64,000 nt of DNA from Apoda limacodes (taxonomy: Eukaryota; Arthropoda; Insecta; Lepidoptera; Limacodidae): positions 7,618,273 to 7,682,272 of the forward strand of contig OX291561.1 in NCBI GenBank assembly GCA_946406115.1, in the 5' to 3' direction. Numbering within the stretch: position 1 is the first letter of the stretch; each line of letters opens with the position of its first letter. Made by a program: the position numbers and the translations under genes. The notes under the pieces were generated by a model, which had not been told where the DNA came from, made no database searches, and worked only from the letters and a program-made list of their open reading frames with translations. Shown here piece after piece: positions 56,035-64,000 of this stretch.

Positions 56035-56160
56035 AACCGGCTTCAGAAAAGGAAAAGGTTCTATGTTTTACGAGTATATTTTTTTTTTCATGTGTGTCCA
56101 CCGATTTCTCCATCAATTGTGAACCTATTCCAAAAATTCGTTTTTTTTTTTTGAAAGAGT
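56035..56160 (+). repeat. Interspersed repeat fragment
   Basis: 'accggcttcagaaaaggaaa' 'aggttctatgtttt' followed by a T run and 'tccaccgatttctccatcaa', a type I have seen widely in insect DNA; not classified. Confidence 0.35.
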
Positions 56161-59100
56161 ATGCTCCTTAGGTGGTCTTATGTTAATTAAGTGGATTTAA
56201 AACTTAAACTTTGAACAAAAAAAATAATTGATGTTAATTTGGAACTGGTGAAACACGCCTTTTACAAATATGAATGTTTTTAGTGTACGAGAAAACAAAG
56301 CAATTCGTCACTCAAAAGCAAAAAAAAAAACTTTAAACAAAAAAATAAAACAACTGGCTTCAAAAAGATGCACTCAAAATTTAAAAAAATAATTACTTAT
56401 TGCCAAAAATCTGATCTGAATTACAGTTTTAAGTTGGTGTCTATGTACCTAACAGTTAATAACACATTTCACATGCTTACATGTCTTTCGATTGAGGACT
56501 TTGATGATCTTCTATGGTAAAAGTAATAGTAAACGTAGTACCAAATTGAGACATTATAAATTTTAAAAATATTGATGATAGCAATGTCTATCAGAAGTTG
56601 TATGTGAACTACGTTTGTATGGGAATCTGAACATTTAGCCCGCTTAAATCTATATTATATATCATTTTTAAATTTAATTTGTATTATATTACTATATATC
56701 AATGTTCAATTTTATAAATAAGTGTTACGAAATAAAAATAATCTAGATGACTAGAATAACATGTTTCAAAAATACCTAGATGTAGGTATGAAGGTTATAA
56801 TTGCGTCAAACGAAAGCTTACAACGATATTAAAATCTCGTTTTCATCTATTTTTCGTACAGAAAAATTCCTGAATAACAAATTTAATCTCTACGTACGTT
56901 ATCTTATCTGTTATACGAAATTGTACTCTATTTTTAACGTCATAGAGTATATTCGATATTTGTTACCGTATAACGTAATAGCATTTGTTTATACCTCGAC
57001 TCGAAGTGGGTACAATCACTGGATAAACTTACCAAATTATCAGTACAGCTAAGTGTGGCGCTACTTTATTTTGATACAGAGGAAAGCTGTCAATGATGGA
57101 CGTAGTTCCACTTTTCTCCATTTCACACGCAAACTCGCCAGGACGCGCATTGACCAAGCACGAAACACGGCGTTGCCAAGTCGTGCTCGTGCCAAATTTG
57201 GCTTGACGATGACCAGCGGGCCCACATTGACAAGGTACACGCAAGACCAGTTTTTGTTGGTAACAAGACCGGAGCTACTCCGAATATCTTGTTTTGGTTG
57301 TCAAACGTTGATGGGCAAAACTGGATTCGTAGCAGATTTCAATTGAATTTTTAAGTCTGTTTAAAGAAGTATCGACAAACATACGTACATACGGTAAAAC
57401 TAACACGTTAATAAAGTTTAACAAGGGTAACGTAAATTTATAGACAATTAAGATTGTCCATAAGTCTGTGCTGTTATTAGTAATTTTTCATCCGATAGCC
57501 TTAAAATATTATCAACCACTGAATTTCTTGAGAAAATATTTAAATTTGAAGACGAATCGTGTTCTAACAAAGCAACAAATTAACACATTAACCTTGAATT
57601 AAAATACAATAGGACCACATAATATTATTAAATTTCATGCGTCATTCGCATCTTTCAAGACAATGTTTGCGCACGATTATGTTAACTCGTGTAGGTACAA
57701 ACATACGTATACAGTATATCCTAAGACCTTTCAAAAGTTCTCTAATACATTATTCTATCAACGTGTTTTCTTCTTTGTTTCCTGGCACACTGATAAGTAG
57801 CTGTCATTGGCGAAAACTTAATTCGAAAGGTGTTTTTAGGGTTCCATACCTCAAATAAAAAAGAAACAGAACCCTTACACAATGACTTTTTGTCCATCTT
57901 TCAAGCAAGGCCTATTTTTTTTAGAAACGGGTCGAGAGTGGAATTTATATATTAAATTTATTAATTAAATTAATAATGAATGTCGACGGTATCTTGAAGG
58001 TGTAAATAATTTAATCTTTCGAGTCAACGTAACCGAAAGGTATGGCCATTTAATTTACATTTTTACAAATCGCAACTTATAATGTACTTCCCGCTGACCT
58101 AGAATCTCTAATTTCGCAAGAAACAAGGTCTGACAGGTAAAAAGAAAATCCAAAAACTCGTTTTTTTTTTCGCGATAATGAAACTTTGAATTAATTTCTA
58201 ATTAACAGAAATATAGAAGAATATTTATTTTTCGCTATGAAGTTGTTAGTCAATCTAACTAACCCCTTCATAAGAACAATGCATTTTCACCTTTTTTTTA
58301 TATCGCCATAAGTGACAAACAAACTTATGGCCCGCACAAAGAGGAATGCTTTCCCTTAACCCTTTTTTAAGAATCCAATACTTGGCAGGGAAAAAAATCC
58401 TTGTCAGGGAGCGCAGTTCAGAGCGTACAATCCAATTATGCCAAAACACACACACAGAGGCAAAAAGGATTCGGTTGTTCAATACTTACAAATAAAATTT
58501 GTACAGAACCCTCACGGCGCAAGTCACCTCAAACTTGTCCCTTTTGTTTTTAAAAGACGACGTTGCGGAGAAGGTGAAAACTGGATAGCATGAAATTTTG
58601 CCTGTTTTTAGCACGATTGATGTAATGTCGCGGATCGTTGCACTAGAGTTTGTTAATTGGTTTGTTGATGAAGAACTCAGGAAGGACAGTGGTATGTACT
58701 TTCGGCTGTCCTAGCAGCTGCATAGCGGTTTCCTGCCGGGTTCTGTCTCATTGAATTATAAAGCCAAGGTTACTTCCGTCAATAACCTGCTTTGAGGCGT
58801 TACATATTTTTTTATTAGTAGTTATTTATTTACTTCGTTTTAACATTGAGCAGGTATTTAAATATACCTAAATACATTACACAGTATAGAATTTGGAAGT
58901 GGTCCCAAAACATTAACATATTGTAGATAGCAGTAACATTCACACAGAAAAAGTTTTCAAACTTTTTTTAAACCGGATCCCGTGTTCGTTCAAAATTTTA
59001 CCGTTCTATGTCCAATTGTGTTGTTTTTATTGTTAATGGTTGTTCATGTGTGACGTCATTTTTTATACCTTATTTTCTATGAGGTTTTTTTTCTACAGCT

Positions 59101-59832
59101 TCTATATCCAGTTTATATCAATTATATCCACTTTGAATAAGTAGGTACTATGTACAGTAGCACCGCTACATACTGAACGTGCTACGCCTCTCCCGCATAC
59201 GAGCTCGAGGTTTTTCATAGAAAGACATACACCACTACCACCCCTGTATATTTGTTACGTCATTGCACTGTGGTGTATGTATTGGGACTATATGAGTTAC
59301 GACAACAATTAAAGTGTTTTGCGTTTTCTGCTTACAGTTTATTTTCAAAACAACACTCTTGTCTCAGTTCGCCTCGCAACGAGTAAACACGCCTTGACAT
59401 CGTTTGTAAATCCGCCACGAAGGATCCGTTCGTGTACTCTTGAGCATTCTGTTATTTGTGCAATGATCATTTCGTGATGCGACTGTGATGGCCGAATTGG
59501 CACCGGCCAACCATACAGGTCACTCACCTAAGCCTCCCCCTTCCGCCCTCTTCTTCGTCCTGCAGGTATTACGTAATCGCAGCGTTGTTGCCACACTGAC
59601 TCAACATTGCCAAAGTCGCCTCCTCACTCCTCGCCGATCATTGCCGCCTAGTATCATTATCACAAAAACATTATCTATCTATCTCATTCCTGACGCTATT
59701 ATCAACTTGTTTTCCTACAAGTTGCTAGCTCATGAATTACATTAAGGCTAAGGTACATAAGTAGCTACATTAATATATATACATATATTATACGCATCAA
59801 TGTTACGATATATTTTCTATAATAATCTTAAA
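56161..59832. other. No gene seen
   Basis: Frames such as 57053-57346 lack coding bias and family resemblance. A pyrimidine-rich, GC-richer patch at 59485-59660 is open but reads as low complexity. Confidence 0.35.
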
Positions 59833-59840
59833 CTGACCAC

Positions 59841-60387
59841 TAGAGAATACGATCCCGGGATCCCGGCCGTTTTCAGGCCCCAAAAATCCCGGGACTGTAC
59901 TTGGCTCATTTCGAGATTTTCGAGATTGTAACAAACGACAATAACAACCCTTAGATGTTTCGTCCGATGCCAACCAGCGTAGAACCTGAGCGAGCGTTTT
60001 CAGCTGCTGCTTATGTTGGCAATAAACAAAGAAGCAGGCTTGGAAGTCAAACACTGGATGCTTTGTTATTTCTGCGATTGTATTTTCGAAATTCTAAATA
60101 GTTTTTTGTGTTGTTGTTTTTGTCTTTTTGATTTTTTGCAAAAATAATAGTTTTTTTGTTTTGTCTATTTTCTTTACTTAATATGTATAATATGTACATT
60201 GTGATTTGTCTTGTGTGTGCAACGATATATAAAATATTTTTTAAGAAATTACTCAATTTTTTTTCTAATTTAAGTCCAATCAGAAACCACATAGTCTAAT
60301 CCCGGGTAAGTCCCGGGATCCCGGGATTACGCATAAAAAATCCCGTAATCCCGGGATAGATAAACATGCTCGGGATTGTATTCTCTA
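59841..60387 (+). mobile_element. Internally deleted hAT transposon, 547 bp, with 8-bp target duplication
   Basis: The ends tagagaatac (59841) and its complement gtattctcta (ending 60387) are followed inward by repeated 'atcccggga' motifs. Flanking 8-mers are ctgaccac (59833-59840) and ctgaccag (60388-60395), 7 of 8 identical, as expected for hAT. The only coding remnant is the hAT C-terminal dimerisation segment. Confidence 0.85.
59955..60101 (+). pseudogene. hAT transposase C-terminal dimerisation fragment
   Basis: An open frame reads MFRPMPTSVEPERAFSAAAY, VGNKQRSRLGSQTLDALLFL and RLYFRNSK then stop. The block TSVEPERAFSAA...RSRL...TLDALLFLRxYF is the conserved hAT dimerisation motif at the usual C-terminal position. 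No catalytic DDE core is present. Confidence 0.9.
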
Positions 60388-60654
60388 CTGACCAGACATA
60401 TGACACCACCGCCAAATTGATAACAAAACTCGAGACAGGTGGTGGTGGTGTTGTGGTAAAGTTGGCATCGTCCACATAAGGAGGGAGGGAAGGAGGTGCA
60501 CTCCTACATGTGGATGGTGTACTTCTGCACGTGAGTGCTACTTAATTGTTTTTAGCGGATTTGCAAGGTAATAATATTTTATCATAATAATGAATTTCCG
60601 CAATTTAACGCCTGATTCTACCAATGACCACACATATTTATATTACATTTGGCC

Positions 60655-60900
60655 TCCGGCTCCGCCCGTCCTGCATTCGGTTATCGGCGTGAAATTTCTA
60701 CGTCAAATCCTTAATTTTACTAATGAAGTTTGCTACAGCTGCAGTTTTGTTCGTATTAGCTCGGGTATAATTATTCCCTCGGGAACATTTGAATCTTTCA
60801 GGATAACAACTGTCTCCATAGCAAATTTCATATCAATCAGTTCATCGGTTTAATCGTGAAAATGTAAAAGACAAACAGACACAGGATTAAGATATATTAT
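60655..60900 (+). repeat. Interspersed repeat of the 'cggttatcg' family
   Basis: 'tggcctccggctccgcccgt', 'gcattcggttatcggcgtga', 'gtctccatagcaaatttcat' and 'aatcgtgaaaatg' follow the family order. Confidence 0.6.
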
Positions 60901-62649
60901 TAGTTATTAAATATATATATATAGCAAGCTTTATTCGGCTTTATTTTCTTTCAGTTATATAATTTTGTATTATTGTCAATAAGAGTGTTCCATTTCATTT
61001 TGTCTAGCGTTTATTTTTGTTTGCTGTATGTAGCGTAATATATATTATCATCTTTACCGCCTTGCTATATTATAGCTAGCTGACCTTGGAGTTTATTGAG
61101 AACAGTCTCGAGTAGGTACTTGCATAAATTTCCTCTCGAATTCCAGAGTCTGGTGTATTCGAGACCGTTTCTCAATAAGCTTCCTGGCGACCGTTGTTTC
61201 GCAATAGTCATCCTTATATAATAGCTGTTCCCAGCAATTTCAGTAGCGTTTATTTGCTGCCCCGTTCCAGGGCCACAGTGTCCTTTCTGAGACAATTGTG
61301 TTCAAATAAACGAACCCCTTAGCTTAATTATATAAGTATAAATCAGAGGTTCTCAGACTTATTTTCTCATAGACCAATTTCAAAATTTAGCTGGTTCCTG
61401 TAGACCCCATGCAGCTACATTTCTACCATATTCCTAAAACTCGACGAAAAATGTGAAGATTAGATCTAAGTGTGGAAATTTGCTTTCGGCTGAGTTCCAA
61501 GCACGAATTAATTGTGAGAATTGATTAATTGTTAATTAATTAATTGATTGTGCTGTGAGTGGTTATCAAAAAAGTAACTACGAACTAAGCTCACAAATCC
61601 TATTTCCGTAATTGGTATCTCTTATGGTTTGCTCACTCAGCGTAAGCCTTTTAAGAAAGCTTCGTTTATCTGACTTGATTCCCCTTTAAAGTCCCTGCCT
61701 ATATCCTATGACCTGGCCAAAAGAAATAGCTATGAATTTAACAAAAACAAAACATGGAAATCGGATAAGTGGTTCCCGTGAAAAGAACATAAAAGGGACA
61801 GACAGACAGGGAGACGTTGAGCTTTATAATATGTTTGTATAGATAGTACCTATAGCTTTACTTTGCAAGAAAAATTTAATGTGTTTATTTTGATCGTAAT
61901 TTTTTTGCGAAACCAGTCAAGTTCGTCATAAGAATACCGATTACTCCATGTCACAAACTTTCACAATGTGATACGCAATATTTTTTTATATTGTGTCTCC
62001 GGGTCGCAATGTCACTTTCGCGATCGGTGCGGTAGGTAGGTATACTATGAATTTGTTCTTGAAGTAGTGAACATACTGTAGGTAGGTATACAATGAGTTT
62101 GTTCTTGAAGTAGCGAACAGTGAAGGTTGCATGCAACGGCGGTTGTTTTTTAAGACTGGTCGGCATCGACCTGACTCCGTTTCCATCGATGTCAATCGAT
62201 ACATTCTCGGCAAGCTTAATCTGTGTCGACTTGTACCGTTTAGTTGTGTACCTACTCGATTGAAATACTTGCAGTAGTTTTTTTTTTTTTTTGTTCGTAC
62301 GCTCTATTTCTTATTACTTTTCTTATTTTTTTTTAACAAAATTCTAACCTACAAAACTATGGAATCGGGGAACGGGGGACACTGGGTAATTCTGTATTTT
62401 ATTTAATAAATAACTTTAATTTACAGCGGAGGCTTTAAATAACTATGAACGAACCGATATTGCGTGCTATGGCCCGGTTTGGCCCGGTCGTTAGGCTAAT
62501 CACGTGCCTTAATGCCCCAACTATTCCACGGCCAACCGTCAGATAGCCTACCTAAATGGCATTAGTGCTTATTATACTCTCGTCAGTTTTTAAACTTGCC
62601 TCTCACTAAAATATATAGCTGTCTGTACGATAATAGGAAATATATTTAA

Positions 62650-63050
62650 CTAGCTACTCCCCGCGGCTTTGCTCTTGCAAAATTTTGTTCATCGCCGTAG
62701 ATTAACCGGGGAAAATGTATCCTATATATTTCTCCGTTCCTGTACATACTCCTGTGTCGAGAATAAGGTAGGGTCACCTTGTTGCTCTTCATCATCCGCA
62801 GAAAGCCCGTGGAAACTCACCATCAGGATAAACAGTGTCCTACGTCGTCTTCCGTCCCTTGCAACTATGTCCTAAAAATCAGATTACCCCGATTTTACAA
62901 TGCCCCGCGATATAACCTACGGAAAATCTATTATCGTGGGAACTCTCCTCTGCTCCATCCCTCACTTCGGTCTGATTTGATCTGTGCCAAAATTGCCAAT
63001 TATTTGCTGCCTCGCAAAGTTAAAGAATAACAAACAGACTTTCGCATTTA
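62650..63050 (+). repeat. Diverged 'cggttatcg'-type repeat
   Basis: 'ctagctactccccgcggctt' head, 'atgtatcctatatatttctc' middle and 'aaagaataacaaacagactt' 'tcgcattta' tail resemble the family but are strongly diverged. Confidence 0.45.
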
Positions 63051-63229
63051 TGTAAGTGTTTGGATTTTTCGTCAGCCGCTGCGATTTCTATTTCACGTCA
63101 TTGTAATGGTAAGTAGAGTAGAGTATTGTTTGGTGATGGTTGATTTGATTACTATATATTTTTATTTACTGTCTATTAAAAAAAAACATATATACGACTT
63201 ATGTGGCTAAGTGGTAGTGTGTCTTTTTA

Positions 63230-63890
63230 GTGCTCATACACACAAGCGGCACGTTGCCAACTGAACGGCAGAACTAAACATAAGCGGGACGTTGCCGACA
63301 CGGCGGAGGCGGAACTCAGCTGTACGCGCCGGCTGGCGACTAGGGCATGCGGTGCCGGTACCTTTCCTAGAACCATTACAAAGCCTTATTGTCATTCTCT
63401 AATAGTAAAATTTCTAGATATTTCAAAATAGATTTATCTTATGAACAAGTATTAAGCATTAAGAACTTACAAAGTGGAAACTACATATTTTCCAAGATTA
63501 CCGAAATAACAAACTTTTTTGCAAATTTTTCGACAATCATTATAGTTTATAAATATAACTTTACAGTTTTAAACCTGAGTTACCAAATGCTTTCTCTCTT
63601 TGTTCTTTATTTAAAATCCACTAGTTGCGGTCGCGACTTCGAAACTTAAAATATAAAAAGAGTAATTCTTCTGTTTTACTTCTACTGCGGCGAAAGTGCT
63701 CAATGCGTCTAAAGAACTGTACACTTAAATTAAACACATAAATGAACTCTATCGGGAAATTGATTGACGTCTTTTATTTTCTGCGAGTAACAAGCTTAAT
63801 TTATGTGAAATTAAAAAAAAAAAAATTTCAGTCAAGACTGCAGTAACCTCTCTACTGTCGGCAACGTGCCGCTTGTGTGTAAGAGCCCTT
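63230..63890. mobile_element. MITE-like element with inverted ends
   Basis: The left end 'cacacaagcggcacgttgcc' is complementary to the right end 'ggcaacgtgccgcttgtgtg' (63860-63880), with partly matching outer bases (agtgctc / gagccctt). A GC-rich block (63280-63362, with an internal copy of 'gcgggacgttgccgacac') follows the left end; the rest is AT-rich and non-coding. Confidence 0.7.
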
Positions 63891-64000
63891 ACTAAGTCGA
63901 CTAGGTTCGATTTGTGGTCTTACAAATTGGTAAATCATTTTAGCACAATATGGTAGAAACTTGACTTAAGTGTGGTTTGTTTCTAAAGTGAAAATATATA

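Noticed and set aside
57053..57346. 97-codon ORF on +
   Set aside because: Another overlapping frame on the opposite strand is equally open; no family resemblance and no splice context.
63389..63649. 86-codon ORF on +
   Set aside because: Low-complexity Ser/Asn/Ile/Phe composition expected from AT-rich DNA, and it lies inside a MITE-like element.
1..64000. CRISPR array or prokaryotic operon
   Set aside because: No regularly spaced identical direct repeats with unique spacers; intron-containing genes and SINE/LINE content show a eukaryotic nuclear genome.

Overview
The window is animal nuclear DNA, almost certainly from a moth or butterfly (Lepidoptera). It is AT-rich, has small exons in large introns with GT-AG junctions, and is crowded with repeat types I know from lepidopteran genomes: tRNA-derived SINEs, the short interspersed repeat whose edge reads 'gccaagtgcgagtcggactcgcgcac...gggttccgtacc', Jockey and RTE LINE remnants, and hAT, Tc1 and pogo relics. 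Nothing looks bacterial or viral. The species assignment is inference from repeat content.

Gene 1 (1-6014, + strand, 5' end outside the window) is the alpha subunit of the CCAAT-binding factor NF-Y. Six exons splice in frame through the Gln-rich activation region, the subunit-association helix and the DNA-binding helix to a stop at 6012-6014. Its second intron holds a 5'-truncated Jockey element with a 13-bp target-site duplication and a SINE. Its fourth intron holds a fold-back element.

Gene 2 (8780-23797, - strand) converges on gene 1. I assembled 15 exons by hand. Every junction has GT-AG ends and every phase agrees, giving 867 codons plus a stop: a signal peptide, a long ectodomain, one transmembrane helix near residues 448-470 and a long basic, Ser/Pro-rich tail. 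A DDAF-containing helix and an 'I-x-A-I-K-x-E' C-terminal helix match the vertebrate KIAA1549/KIAA1549L family (UPF0606, DUF3827). The two genes' 3' ends face each other across about 2.8 kb, and predicted polyadenylation signals on both strands lie close together near 7.6 kb.

From 24 to 48.8 kb I see no confident gene. There is a possible 5' untranslated exon (26.29-26.75 kb), a weak first-exon candidate ending near 32.71 kb, and many decayed mobile elements. One 66-codon internal exon of an unrecognised Pro/Gln-rich, probably nuclear protein lies at 48846-49043 on + and is immediately preceded by a minisatellite that resembles its own splice acceptor. The rest, to 64 kb, is repeat-rich intron or intergenic DNA.

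The least explained structures are an element of about 1.5 kb with long inverted repeats (about 300 bp) around a frameshifted gene carrying a Cys-rich CXC-type motif (44.06-45.58 kb), a perfect 27-bp-stem hairpin at 25.9 kb, a 547-bp hAT derivative with an almost intact 8-bp duplication (59.84-60.39 kb), and an inverted-repeat MITE at 46.6-46.87 kb. I did not find a clear-cut novel biological system. The CXC element is the best candidate for something undescribed.
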